Source: Pimelobacter simplex | GTDB taxonomy: Bacteria; Actinomycetota; Actinomycetes; Propionibacteriales; Nocardioidaceae | DNA: 64,000 bases | Reading direction: 5' to 3' | NCBI GenBank assembly: GCA_016803235.1 | Contig: JADCLI010000013.1 | Location: 1 to 64,000 of the forward strand | Part shown: positions 9,459 to 17,766 of the stretch, piece by piece | Position numbering within the stretch: position 1 is the stretch's first letter | Layout: each line of letters begins with the position of its first letter | Program-made: the position numbers and the translations under genes | Notes under the pieces: model-generated | Databases searched by the model: none | What the model was told of the DNA's origin: nothing | The model's input: only the letters and a program-made list of their open reading frames with translations

Positions 9459-10222
9459 GGCGCGGTTCCGCTGACCACCGTGGCCTCGCGCTCCTCGTCG
9501 TGGTGGACGGCCGCGACCAGGCCGGCGCCGGTGACGGCGTCGGCCGCGGCCGGCGCCTGGTCCTCGGAGACCTCGGAGAACAGCACCCCGCCGGGCCGCA
9601 GCCAGGTGGGGGCGAGGGCGGCGACCCGGCGGAGCAGGTCGAGTCCGTCGGCGCCACCGTCGACGGTGCCGCGCGGCTCGTGGTCGCGCGACTCGGGTGG
9701 CATCAGCGCCACGGCGGCGCTCGGCACATAGGGGACGTTGGCGACGATCACGGCCGCGCTGCCCCGCACCGCGGGCGGCAGCGCCGCGGCCAGATCCCCG
9801 ACCACCGCGGACCCGCCGACCGCGGCGAGGTTGCGGGCCGCGCAGGCGACCGCGACGGGGTCGATGTCGGACGCGTGGACCGTCAGCCCGGGCACCCGCC
9901 GGGCCAGCGCGAGCCCGAGGGCCCCGCTCCCGCAGCACAGGTCGAGGACGGTGTCACCGGCGCTCAGCAGGGGTGCCGCCAGCTCGACGAGGTACGCCGT
10001 GCGCTGGCGCGGCACGAACACGCCCCGCTCCACCGCGACCCGGCCGCCGTCGAAGGCGACCCAGCCGACGACGTGCTCCAAGGGGTCGCCGGCGACGCGG
10101 CGGGCGACCATCTCCTCGAGCTGGCCGGGGGAGGCCGCCGAGGACGTCAGGACCTCGGCCTCCTCCTCGGCGAACACGCAGCCCGCCGCTCGGAGCCGGT
10201 GGACGAGGTCGGGGAGGGACAC
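9449..10222 (-). CDS. Putative protein N5-glutamine methyltransferase (TIGR03704, PrmC-related)
   Basis: A 257-aa SAM-dependent methyltransferase. The SAM-binding motif is VLDLCCGSGALGLAL, followed by ASDIDPVAV. The substrate-binding motif reads NVPYVPS where true PrmC/HemK has NPPY, which is the mark of the actinobacterial PrmC-related group. PrmC methylates the GGQ glutamine of release factors; the substrate of this paralogue is unknown. The last three residues (PCN) and the stop are encoded inside the 207-bp inverted repeat. Confidence 0.8.
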   Translation of the reverse strand: MSLPDLVHRLRAAGCVFAEEEAEVLTSSAASPGQLEEMVARRVAGDPLEHVVGWVAFDGGRVAVERGVFVPRQRTAYLVELAAPLLSAGDTVLDLCCGSGALGLALARRVPGLTVHASDIDPVAVACAARNLAAVGGSAVVGDLAAALPPAVRGSAAVIVANVPYVPSAAVALMPPESRDHEPRGTVDGGADGLDLLRRVAALAPTWLRPGGVLFSEVSEDQAPAAADAVTGAGLVAAVHHDEEREATVVSGTAPCN

Positions 10223-10234
10223 CGGGTCAGGGTG

Positions 10235-10462
10235 TCAGCCGCGCGGCATCAGCCACCAACCGGCGAGGTAGACCAGGATCGCGGCGCCGCCGGTGAAGAC
10301 CGTCGCGGCGACCATCAGCAGCCGGACCACGGTGGCGTCGATGCCGACGTGCGCGGCGACACCGGAGCAGACGCCGGCGATCATCTTGTCGTGCTCGCGG
10401 CGGGTCAGCCGGCGGGGCGCGGCGGGGGAGTGCGGGGCGGGGTAGCTCTCGTAGTTGCTCAT
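10235..10462 (-). CDS. PspC domain membrane protein
   Basis: A 75-aa protein with a short Pro-rich N-terminus and one PspC domain: RREHDKMIAGVCSGVAAHVGID, followed by two hydrophobic segments ending GWWLMPRG. PspC domains occur in envelope-stress systems and as stand-alone small proteins in actinobacteria. It lies 12 bp from the methyltransferase start and could be cotranscribed with it. Confidence 0.85.
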   Translation of the reverse strand: MSNYESYPAPHSPAAPRRLTRREHDKMIAGVCSGVAAHVGIDATVVRLLMVAATVFTGGAAILVYLAGWWLMPRG

Positions 10463-10570
10463 GCCTCAACGGTGCCCGGTTCCTCGCGCCGACACATCGG
10501 GGAACGACCCCGGTCGGACCCGGATCCGACCCTGAGACGCCCGAGCCGGGGGACCTGCCACAATCGGTCC

Positions 10571-11377
10571 GTGCCCACCGTCCGTCCACAGGTGGTCGCC
10601 CACCGCGGCGCCAGTCACGAGCTCGCTGAGCACACGCTGGGCGCCTACCTCGAGGCGCTCGACACCGGCGCCGGCGCCCTCGAGTGCGACGTCCGGCTCA
10701 CCGCCGACGGGCACCTCGTCTGCGTGCACGACCGCGACCTGCGGCGTACCGCCGCCAACAAGGGGATCGTGTCGACGATGGAGCTCGCCGACCTCTCCGA
10801 GCTCGACTTCGCAGCGTGGAAGAACCCGTGGGCCGACCTCGACGACGAGGCGCCCGACGAGGACCTGGACCTGCGCGGCGTGCTCACCCTGCGCAAGCTG
10901 CTCGAGACCGTCGCCGACTACGACCGCCGGGTCGAGGTCGCGATCGAGACCAAGCACCCCACGCGGTACGGCGGCCTCGTCGAGAAGCGCCTGGTCGACA
11001 TGCTCCGCGACTTCGGCTGGGACCAGTCCGGTGCGCCGGTGCGGGTGATGAGCTTCTCGTTCACCGCCCTGCAGCGGATCGAGCGGCTCGCGCCCGAGGT
11101 CCAGCTGGTCCAGCTGCTCGACAAGCCGGCCTCCTGGCCGATGCTCCGCCGGGTGATCGGCCGCGACTGGATCGTCGGCCCCGGCGTCAAGATGCTGCGC
11201 GGCCACCCTCGGGTCGGCGAGTCGATCGCCCGCTCCGGGCGCGACATCCACGTGTGGACGGTCAACAAGGAGAAGGACCTCGACCGTTGCCTCGACCTCG
11301 GGGTGAAGGCCGTGATCAGCGACCGGCCGCGGTTCATGCTCGACCTGCTGGAGCAGCGCTTCGGGGTCGCCGAGTAG
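10571..11377 (+). CDS. Glycerophosphodiester phosphodiesterase
   Basis: A 268-aa GDPD-family enzyme that splits glycerophosphodiesters into glycerol-3-phosphate and an alcohol. GTG 10571 gives the start; the N-terminus carries VVAHRGASHELAEHT with catalytic His, then ECDVRLTADGHLVCVHDRDL with the metal-binding Glu/Asp and second His. The C-terminus has the usual VWTVNKEKDL and GVKAVISDRP. No signal peptide, so it acts in the cytoplasm. The codirectional DUF5926 gene starts 10 bp downstream. Confidence 0.93.
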   Translation: MPTVRPQVVAHRGASHELAEHTLGAYLEALDTGAGALECDVRLTADGHLVCVHDRDLRRTAANKGIVSTMELADLSELDFAAWKNPWADLDDEAPDEDLDLRGVLTLRKLLETVADYDRRVEVAIETKHPTRYGGLVEKRLVDMLRDFGWDQSGAPVRVMSFSFTALQRIERLAPEVQLVQLLDKPASWPMLRRVIGRDWIVGPGVKMLRGHPRVGESIARSGRDIHVWTVNKEKDLDRCLDLGVKAVISDRPRFMLDLLEQRFGVAE

Positions 11378-11387
11378 GTTTCCGCGC

Positions 11388-12326
11388 ATGGCGAAGAAGA
11401 ACCGCACCAAGACCGCTGCCGAGACCCCCGCGGGTGAGGTCGGCCCCCGGCAGCCCTGCCCCTGCGGCTCCGGCAAGCGCTACAAGGCGTGCCACGGCGC
11501 GCCCGGCGGCGGTCAGGTCTTCGTCAAGCGGCCGTTCGAGGGCCTGCCGTCCGAGTGCGACATCGTCGCGCTGCGTGAGCTGGTGCCGGCCGCGACCGCG
11601 CCGCTCCCGCTCCACGGCGAGCACGCCGACCGCGTGGTCAAGCTCTGCACCCTTCTCCCGATGGCAGCGCCCGCGCTGGTCCGCGACAGCGGCGAGATCT
11701 GGCTCGGCCTGCAGGTCCAGCACAACTTCGGCGACCCGGCCCGCGACCTCGGCGCCGTGCTCCTCGAGGCCCTCGCCGCCGAGCCGGGCGCCGGCATGGT
11801 CGGCCTGACCGCGCCGCCGGCCGCGGACGGTCCGCGCCTGCAGGACCTCGTCGCCGACGGCGACCTCGCCGTCGAGGTGCACGAGGGCTTCGACTACTGG
11901 GTGGCCGACATGGACGCCAGCTCCGAGCTCGCCCAGGCGCTCGAGCAGGCCGAGGGGGCCGCCGCCCCGACCGCGCGGCTGACCAGCGTGACGGCGGCGT
12001 ACTGGACCCGGATGGGCGCCAAGGAGCACCTGCGCTGGGTGATGCCCGAGCCCGAGGACGCACTGCTCGACGCCCTCGCCCGGCTGCACGTGTCCGGCGA
12101 CGACGTCATCGTCCCCGACGCCCGCTTCGTCGGCATGTTCCGCGCCCACGGCCTGCTCACCCCGGTCTGGGACCTCCCGGTCGGCACCGGCCCCGAGCCG
12201 CTCGAGGAGGCCGCGACCGCGTTCAAGGCCAAGCTCGACGCGGCGCTCGCCGACGCCAGCGAGCTCACGACCGAGCAGCGCTCGGCGCGCAACGGCCTGG
12301 CCAACCGGCAGGTCACGATCCGCTGA
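11388..12326 (+). CDS. DUF5926 family protein with SEC-C zinc motif
   Basis: A 312-aa protein conserved in actinobacteria. Near the N-terminus is a SEC-C metal-binding motif (RQPCPCGSGKRYKACHG, residues about 21-37), the same type found at the end of SecA. The rest is the DUF5926 domain, of unknown function, ending in a charged helix. Only 10 bp separate it from the phosphodiesterase stop, so the two are probably one transcript. A role with SecA or the ribosome is sometimes assumed from the SEC-C motif but is not shown. Confidence 0.85.
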   Translation: MAKKNRTKTAAETPAGEVGPRQPCPCGSGKRYKACHGAPGGGQVFVKRPFEGLPSECDIVALRELVPAATAPLPLHGEHADRVVKLCTLLPMAAPALVRDSGEIWLGLQVQHNFGDPARDLGAVLLEALAAEPGAGMVGLTAPPAADGPRLQDLVADGDLAVEVHEGFDYWVADMDASSELAQALEQAEGAAAPTARLTSVTAAYWTRMGAKEHLRWVMPEPEDALLDALARLHVSGDDVIVPDARFVGMFRAHGLLTPVWDLPVGTGPEPLEEAATAFKAKLDAALADASELTTEQRSARNGLANRQVTIR

Positions 12327-12335
12327 GGGCGAGCC

Positions 12336-13379
12336 TCACCGCGGGGGCGGTGGTTCCTGCAGCACCCAGACCTTGAGCCGCGAGTACCCCTTCACCGACA
12401 CCCGCCGCAGGCGGCGGAAGCGGTAGCTGCCGGTGTGCTCGTCGTGCTCGTCGTCGGCGTGGTCGGCGTGGTCGGCGGACCGCCCGGTGAGGGCCTCGTA
12501 GGCGCCGAGGTCGACCAGGACCGAGCTCGGCCGGGCCACCGAGGTGAGCCGGGCCGCGATGTTGACGACGGGGCCGAAGACGTCGCCGAGGCGGGTCACC
12601 ACCTCGCCGTACGCGATCCCGGCGCGCACGGCCGGGAACGGGTCGTCGGGGTCGGCCCCGCGGCGGGTGAGCTCGAGGGCGATGTCGGCCATCGCGTCGG
12701 GCGACTCGGCCACGATGAGCAGCTCGTCGCCGATGTTCTTGATGATCCGGCCGCCGCGGTCGACGGTCAGGCCGAGCACGGTCGACTCGAACGACTCGAG
12801 CCAGGTCACCAGCTCGCGGTCGGTGAGCGTGCGGGACCGCGAGGTGTAGCCGACGATGTCGACGAAGCAGACGGCGAGGGTCGTGGACGTGCCGGACGTC
12901 TGCTCGGCCAGCAGCCGCGCGCTGGCGCTGAGCAGGTGGCGACGCCACACATAGCTCTGCAGCTCCTCGACCCGCGGCAGCGCCTCGTCGGAGATGGCGA
13001 GCAAGCCCTCGGTGGGGTCGGCGCCGAGCTCACCGGCCACGGAGGCCAGTAGCGCGACCTGCCAGTCGGCGAGCCGGGCGAAGCTGCGGCCCCAGGTGCG
13101 GACCAGGCCGTCCTGCCGCTCCTGGCTGAGGATCCCGAGCCGGATCAGGTCGCTGGTCAGCTGCAGCGCGCGGACGTCGGCGGAGGTGAAGGCCGCCTCG
13201 TCGTCGGGCACGTGGGCGAAACCCAGCAGGTGCCACAGCTCGTTGGCCACCGCGAGGGGTACGCCGGCCCGCTCGGCGACCTGCTGCTGGGTGAGCCAGG
13301 GAGTCTCGCCGAGGAGGTGCTCCTCGAGCGCGCCGACGACCCCGCCGTCACCGCCGGCGGGGCTGTCAGGCGTGCTCAT
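12336..13379 (-). CDS. Class III adenylate/guanylate cyclase with N-terminal helical sensor
   Basis: A 347-aa protein whose C-terminal half is a class III nucleotidyl cyclase domain: metal-binding Asp in CFVDIVGYT, second Asp in KNIGDELLI, and transition-state residues in VVNIAARLT. The N-terminal 165 residues are helical (MerR/GGDEF-sensor-like appearance, with QVAERAGVPLAVANELW) and have no membrane span, so signals are likely cytoplasmic. Start ATG 13379 was chosen; a longer frame to 13574 overlaps the next gene. Only 10 bp separate it from a cyclic-nucleotide-binding protein, a likely operon of producer and receiver. Confidence 0.85.
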   Translation of the reverse strand: MSTPDSPAGGDGGVVGALEEHLLGETPWLTQQQVAERAGVPLAVANELWHLLGFAHVPDDEAAFTSADVRALQLTSDLIRLGILSQERQDGLVRTWGRSFARLADWQVALLASVAGELGADPTEGLLAISDEALPRVEELQSYVWRRHLLSASARLLAEQTSGTSTTLAVCFVDIVGYTSRSRTLTDRELVTWLESFESTVLGLTVDRGGRIIKNIGDELLIVAESPDAMADIALELTRRGADPDDPFPAVRAGIAYGEVVTRLGDVFGPVVNIAARLTSVARPSSVLVDLGAYEALTGRSADHADHADDEHDEHTGSYRFRRLRRVSVKGYSRLKVWVLQEPPPPR

Positions 13380-13389
13380 CGACGCTCGG

Positions 13390-13764
13390 TCAGGCGCCGT
13401 CGGCGAGCCGTGACTGCGCGACCTCGACGAGCGCCGCGTGGAACGCGGGCCACTCGGCGTCGAGCTCGCGCAGGGTGTCGTCGGTGAGGTGGATGGTGTC
13501 GAGCGGCGTGAGCGCGACGATCGTGGCGTTGCGCAGCTTCTGGCCGACGATCGCGGCCTCGCCGACGATGTCACCGGCGCCCAGCTGGGCGATCTCCGCG
13601 CCGTCGCGGCGTACGGAGACGGTGCCGTCGAGGATGATGTACGCCTTGTCGGCCGGGGTGTCCTCCCAGATCGGCGACCAGCCCTCGGGGAGCCTCACCC
13701 GCCGTCCGGTCGCGCTGATCCGCGCGATCTCCTGAGGCGAGAAGTGCTCGAAGAACGTTGCCAT
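13390..13764 (-). CDS. Cyclic nucleotide-binding domain protein
   Basis: A 124-aa single-domain protein of the cNMP-binding (CRP-like) fold. The phosphate-binding cassette reads VGEAAIVGQKLRNATI, with the usual Gly-Glu and Arg-x-Ala. There is no DNA-binding or kinase domain, so it probably acts by binding another protein. It precedes the cyclase gene in the same direction with a 10-bp gap. A small GC hairpin (GCCCGGC...GCCGGGC, about 13780-13800) lies in its 5' region. Confidence 0.85.
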   Translation of the reverse strand: MATFFEHFSPQEIARISATGRRVRLPEGWSPIWEDTPADKAYIILDGTVSVRRDGAEIAQLGAGDIVGEAAIVGQKLRNATIVALTPLDTIHLTDDTLRELDAEWPAFHAALVEVAQSRLADGA

Positions 13765-13922
13765 GCTGACCCTTTCGCTGTGCCCGGCAGCGCGCCGGGC
13801 TCACCTTCTCTCTCCCCGACTGTCACCGCCGACCCTAGTGCGCCCGACGCCGGTGCGGGAGACACCTGTCACAACGTGTCCGGGACACGTGCGTTACCCC
13901 CGCGTACGCCGGGTGGGGCCGG

Positions 13923-14753
13923 TCAGCCGCGGAACGGGTCGGCCGGGTAGACCCCGAGCACCTTGATGTCGGTGGTGAAGAAGGTCAGCTCCTCCAGGGC
14001 CCGCTTGAGGCCCGGGTCGTCGGGGTGCCCGTCGACCTCGGCGAGGAACTGGGTGGCGGCGAACTCCCCGCCGACCATGTAGCTCTCCAGCTTGGTCATG
14101 TTGATGCCGTTGGTCGCGAACCCGCCGAGCGCCTTGTAGAGCGCCGAGGGCAGGTTGCGCACGTTGAACACGAAGCTGGTGACGACCGGGCCGTTGCCCT
14201 GCGGCGCCATGACGTAGTCGGGGGAGAGCAGCACGAACCGGGTCGTGTTGTGGTCCTCGTCCTCGACGTCCTGGCGCAGGATCTCCAGGCCGTAGATCTC
14301 CGCGGCCAGCGGCGGCGCGATCGCGGCCTGGGTGGGGTCGCCGGCCTCGGCGATCTCGCGGGCGGCGCCGGCGGTGTCGCCGGAGATGAGCGGCGTCAGC
14401 CCCAGCTCGCGGATCACCTTGCGGCACTGGCCGAGGGCGTGGACGTGGCTGTGCACGGTCCGCAGCGTCTCGACGGACGCGCCCGGCACCACCATCAGGT
14501 GGAACTGGATGCGCAGGAAGTGCTCGGCGATGATGTGCAGCCCGGAGTCGGGGAGGAAGTGGTGGATGTCCGCGACCCGGCCCGCGATCGAGTTGTCGAT
14601 CGGGATGAGCGCGAGGTCGCAGTCCCCGCTGGCCACGGCCGCGAAGACGTCCTCGAAGGAGGCGCACGCGACGGCCTCGGCGTCCGGGTAGTGCTGCTTG
14701 CACACGATGTGCGAGTTGGCGCCGGGTTCCCCCTGGTACGCGATACGGGCCAT
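13923..14753 (-). CDS. pheA: Prephenate dehydratase
   Basis: A 276-aa enzyme of phenylalanine synthesis (prephenate to phenylpyruvate). The catalytic domain shows IAYQGEPGANSH at the start, IPIDNSIAGRV, and the conserved NTTRFVLLS with the catalytic Thr-Arg-Phe. A C-terminal ACT domain (VVTSFVFNVRNLPSALYKAL) senses phenylalanine; the ligand motif reads KLESYMVGG rather than the ESRP of E. coli-type enzymes, as in the alphaproteobacterial-type group. The start is ATG 14753. It is divergent from the siderophore importer with 105 bp between starts. Confidence 0.93.
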   Translation of the reverse strand: MARIAYQGEPGANSHIVCKQHYPDAEAVACASFEDVFAAVASGDCDLALIPIDNSIAGRVADIHHFLPDSGLHIIAEHFLRIQFHLMVVPGASVETLRTVHSHVHALGQCRKVIRELGLTPLISGDTAGAAREIAEAGDPTQAAIAPPLAAEIYGLEILRQDVEDEDHNTTRFVLLSPDYVMAPQGNGPVVTSFVFNVRNLPSALYKALGGFATNGINMTKLESYMVGGEFAATQFLAEVDGHPDDPGLKRALEELTFFTTDIKVLGVYPADPFRG

Positions 14754-14837
14754 GCGGCAAGGGTAGGGCGTGGGGGAGGAGGCGCCCCGGGCGCTGTCCG
14801 TCCGACGGATGGGCCCGTCTCGCCCCTGCCGGTAAAG

Positions 14838-14856
14838 CAGGTTAGCCTTCCCTAAG
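14838..14856 (+). promoter_or_regulatory. Probable IdeR/DtxR iron box before the siderophore importer
   Basis: CAGGTTAGCCTTCCCTAAG read on the minus strand is CTTAGGGAAGGCTAACCTG, matching the IdeR consensus core (TTAGGnnAGGCTAACCT). It ends 2 bp before the ATG of the first permease gene, overlapping the promoter start site, so iron-bound IdeR should repress the importer operon. Confidence 0.85.
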
Positions 14857-14858
14857 TC

Positions 14859-15893
14859 ATGACTGCTCTCGCCTCGTCGCGCGCCGACCAGCGCCGCACC
14901 GGTACGCCGCGCCGCGTCGCCGCGCTCGCCGGCGCCGTCGCCGTCCTCGGCGGCACCGTCGTGCTGAGCCTGATGATCGGCAACGAGCGGCTCAGCCCCG
15001 GGACCGTGCTGCGCGAGCTCGTCGACCCGGGCGAGACCGCCGCCCGCGACATCGTCCGCGGCCTGCGGCTCGACCGGACCGTGATCGCCCTCGTCGTCGG
15101 CCTGGCGCTGGGCGCCGCCGGAGCGCTGATGCAGGCGCTGACCCGCAACCCGCTCGCCGACCCCGGCCTGCTCGGCGTCAACGCCGGGGCGGCCGCCGCC
15201 GTGGTCACCGGCATCGCCTTCCTCGACGTCACCTCTGCGGGGATCCAGATCTGGTTCGCCTTCGCCGGCGCGGCCGCCGCGTCGGTGGTGGTCTACGTGC
15301 TCGGGTCCGGCGGGCGGGCGAGCACCACGCCGGTGCGGCTGGCGCTTGCCGGCGCGGCGCTCACGGCCGTGCTGTCGTCGTACGTCAACGGGGTCGCGCT
15401 CTCCAGCCAGGCGGCCTTCGACACGATGCGCTTCTGGCTGGTCGGCTCCGTGGTCGGCCGCGAGATCTCGGTGCTGGGCACGGTCTGGCCCTTCCTCGTC
15501 GCCGGCGGGCTGGTGGCCGCGTTCGTCGCACCGGCGCTCAACGCGATCGCGCTGGGCGAGGACACCGGCCGAGCGCTGGGGGTCAACCTCGGACGGCTGC
15601 GGGTGCTCACGGCGATCGCGATCACCCTGCTGTGCGGCGCGGCGACCGCGATGGCCGGGCCGATCGTCTTCCTCGGCCTGGTCCTGCCGCACGTCGCCCG
15701 GCACCTCGTCGGCCCCGACCAGCGCTGGGTCCTGCCGCTGTCGATGCTGCTGTCCGCCGCGCTGCTGCTACTCGCCGACACGGCCGGGCGGATCGCGTCC
15801 GAGCGGGAGGTCGAGGCCGGCATCATGACCGCCTTCATCGGCGCCCCGCTGTTCATCCTCCTCGTCCGCCGCCGTCGACTGGCACACCTGTGA
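14859..15893 (+). CDS. FecCD-family ferric-siderophore ABC permease, subunit 1
   Basis: A 344-aa inner-membrane permease with about ten transmembrane helices. Family marks are GALMQALTRNPLADPGLLGVNAGA near residues 88-110, and the C-terminal GPIVFLGLVLPHVAR loop that contacts the ATPase. It is first in a four-gene, translationally coupled operon under an IdeR box. Its ATG lies 3 bp after the box, so the transcript may be nearly leaderless. Confidence 0.93.
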   Translation: MTALASSRADQRRTGTPRRVAALAGAVAVLGGTVVLSLMIGNERLSPGTVLRELVDPGETAARDIVRGLRLDRTVIALVVGLALGAAGALMQALTRNPLADPGLLGVNAGAAAAVVTGIAFLDVTSAGIQIWFAFAGAAAASVVVYVLGSGGRASTTPVRLALAGAALTAVLSSYVNGVALSSQAAFDTMRFWLVGSVVGREISVLGTVWPFLVAGGLVAAFVAPALNAIALGEDTGRALGVNLGRLRVLTAIAITLLCGAATAMAGPIVFLGLVLPHVARHLVGPDQRWVLPLSMLLSAALLLLADTAGRIASEREVEAGIMTAFIGAPLFILLVRRRRLAHL

Positions 15894-16936
15894 CGACCGC
15901 GGCTCTCGGCATCCGCTCCCTGCGGCTCGGCCCCCTCGCCCTGCGCGTCTCGCGTCGCTCCGTCGTGGTCGGCGTGCTGCTGGTGGCCCTCGCGACCACC
16001 GCCGCCGTCTGCTCGGTGCTCTTCGGCGAGATCCAGATGGGCCTCCCGCGACTCGTGGCCACCCTGTCCGGCGAGGGCTCCCCCTTCGAGGAGTACCTCG
16101 TCTGGGACTCCCGGCTCCCGAGGGTGGCCAACGCCCTCCTCATCGGCCTCGCCCTGGGCATGTCCGGCTCGATCTTCCAGACGATCTCGCGCAACCCGCT
16201 GGGCAGCCCGGACGTGATCGGCTTCGAGACCGGCGCCTCGACCGGCGGCCTGGTGGCGCTGCTCGTCGTCGGCAGCGGGTACGCCGGCGCCTCGGTCGGC
16301 GCCGTCGCCGGCGGCCTGGCCACCGCCGCGGTCGTCTACGTCCTGGCCCTGCGCAACGGGCTCGACGGGCTCCGCCTCGTGCTGATCGGCGTCGGCCTCG
16401 GCGCGCTCCTGCTCTCGGTGAACTCGATGCTCATCGTCCAGGCCAACGTGTACGACGCCCAGGAGGCCGGCGGCTGGCTGGTCGGCAACCTCGCCGGCGC
16501 GGGCTGGGACGGGATCGGCTGGCTGGCCGCGCTGGTCGGCGTGCTCGCCGTCGCTGCCGTCGGGATGTCCCGCCCGCTGATGATCGCCGAGCTCGCCGAC
16601 GACAGCGCTGCCGGGCTCGGCCAGCGCACCGACCGGCTGCGGGTCGTGGCGATCACGGTCGGCGTCCTGCTCAGCAGTGTCGCCGTCGCCGCCGCCGGCC
16701 CGATCGTGTTCGTGGCGCTCAGCGCCCCGCAGATCGCCCGCCGCCTCACCGGTGCCAGCGGGCCCAACCTCGTCGCCTCCGGGCTGACCGGGTCCGTGCT
16801 GCTGGTGCTCGCCGACCACGCCGCGCGTGAGCTCTTCCAGCCACGCCAGGTCCCGGTCGGCGTGGTGACCGGACTCATCGGCGGGGTCTTCCTCGCCTGG
16901 CTGCTGACCCGCGAATGGCGAAGGGGACACGCATGA
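15890..16936 (+). CDS. FecCD-family ferric-siderophore ABC permease, subunit 2
   Basis: A 348-aa permease starting at GTG 15890, overlapping the previous stop by 4 bp (GTGA). It shows SGSIFQTISRNPLGSPDVIGFETGA and a C-terminal GPIVFVALSAPQIARRL loop. With subunit 1 it would form the heterodimeric channel of a siderophore importer. About nine or ten transmembrane helices are visible. Confidence 0.93.
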   Translation: MTTAALGIRSLRLGPLALRVSRRSVVVGVLLVALATTAAVCSVLFGEIQMGLPRLVATLSGEGSPFEEYLVWDSRLPRVANALLIGLALGMSGSIFQTISRNPLGSPDVIGFETGASTGGLVALLVVGSGYAGASVGAVAGGLATAAVVYVLALRNGLDGLRLVLIGVGLGALLLSVNSMLIVQANVYDAQEAGGWLVGNLAGAGWDGIGWLAALVGVLAVAAVGMSRPLMIAELADDSAAGLGQRTDRLRVVAITVGVLLSSVAVAAAGPIVFVALSAPQIARRLTGASGPNLVASGLTGSVLLVLADHAARELFQPRQVPVGVVTGLIGGVFLAWLLTREWRRGHA

Positions 16937-17766
16937 CGGCAACCGACCAGCGGCTGCGCGCCGAGGCGGTGACGCTCGGCTACGACAAGCGGGTGATCAG
17001 CGAGGGCCTGACCCTCGCCGTACCCGACGGGTCGTTCACGGTCATCGTCGGCGCCAACGGCTGCGGCAAGTCCACGCTGCTGCGCGGCCTGGCCCGCCTG
17101 CTCAGGCCGAGCGTGGGCGCGGTCCACCTCGACGGGCAGGCGATCCAGCGCTACTCCTCCAAGGAGGTCGCCCGTCGCCTCGGGCTCCTGCCCCAGGCAC
17201 AGGTCGCGCCGGACGGCATCACCGTCGCGGACCTCGTCGCGCGCGGCCGCTACCCCCACCAGAGCCTGCTGCGGCAGTGGACCCGCGACGACGAGGAGGC
17301 GGTCCGCGAGGCGCTGGCCGCCACCAGCACCGAGGACCTCGCCGAGCGGCTGGTCGACCAGCTCTCCGGCGGCCAGCGGCAGCGGGTCTGGCTCGCGATG
17401 GCCCTGGCGCAGCGCACCGAGATCCTGCTGCTCGACGAGCCCACGACGTACCTCGACATCGCCCACCAGGTCGAGGTCCTCGACCTGTGCGACCGGTTGC
17501 GGCTCGAGCGCCGCCACACCCTGGTCGCCGTGCTCCACGACCTCAACCTCGCCTGTCGCTACGCCACGCACCTGGTGGCGATGAAGGACGGCGTCGTGGT
17601 CGCCGAGGGCGCCCCGGCGGACGTGATCACCGAGGCGCTGGTCGAGGACGTCTACGGCCTCGCGTGCCGTGTCGTCCCCGACCCCGAGTGCGGGACGCCG
17701 CTGGTGATCCCGCGCAAGAACGTGTCGACGACCCCGTCGGCCCCACCCAAGGAGGAATCCAGATGA
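16933..17766 (+). CDS. Ferric-siderophore ABC transporter ATPase (FecE/FepC type)
   Basis: A 277-aa ABC ATPase: Walker A GANGCGKS, Q-loop LLPQAQ, signature LSGGQRQRVWLAMALAQ, Walker B ILLLDEPTTYLD, H-loop AVLHDLN. The ARGRYPHQ stretch is typical of the iron-siderophore subgroup. Start ATG 16933 overlaps the upstream stop (ATGA); an ATG 18 bp earlier is less likely. Confidence 0.94.
   Translation: MTATDQRLRAEAVTLGYDKRVISEGLTLAVPDGSFTVIVGANGCGKSTLLRGLARLLRPSVGAVHLDGQAIQRYSSKEVARRLGLLPQAQVAPDGITVADLVARGRYPHQSLLRQWTRDDEEAVREALAATSTEDLAERLVDQLSGGQRQRVWLAMALAQRTEILLLDEPTTYLDIAHQVEVLDLCDRLRLERRHTLVAVLHDLNLACRYATHLVAMKDGVVVAEGAPADVITEALVEDVYGLACRVVPDPECGTPLVIPRKNVSTTPSAPPKEESR

Noticed and set aside
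9449..10222. True PrmC release-factor methyltransferase
   Set aside because: The substrate motif is NVPY and not NPPY, and the gene is not next to prfA, so the PrmC-related TIGR03704 group fits better.
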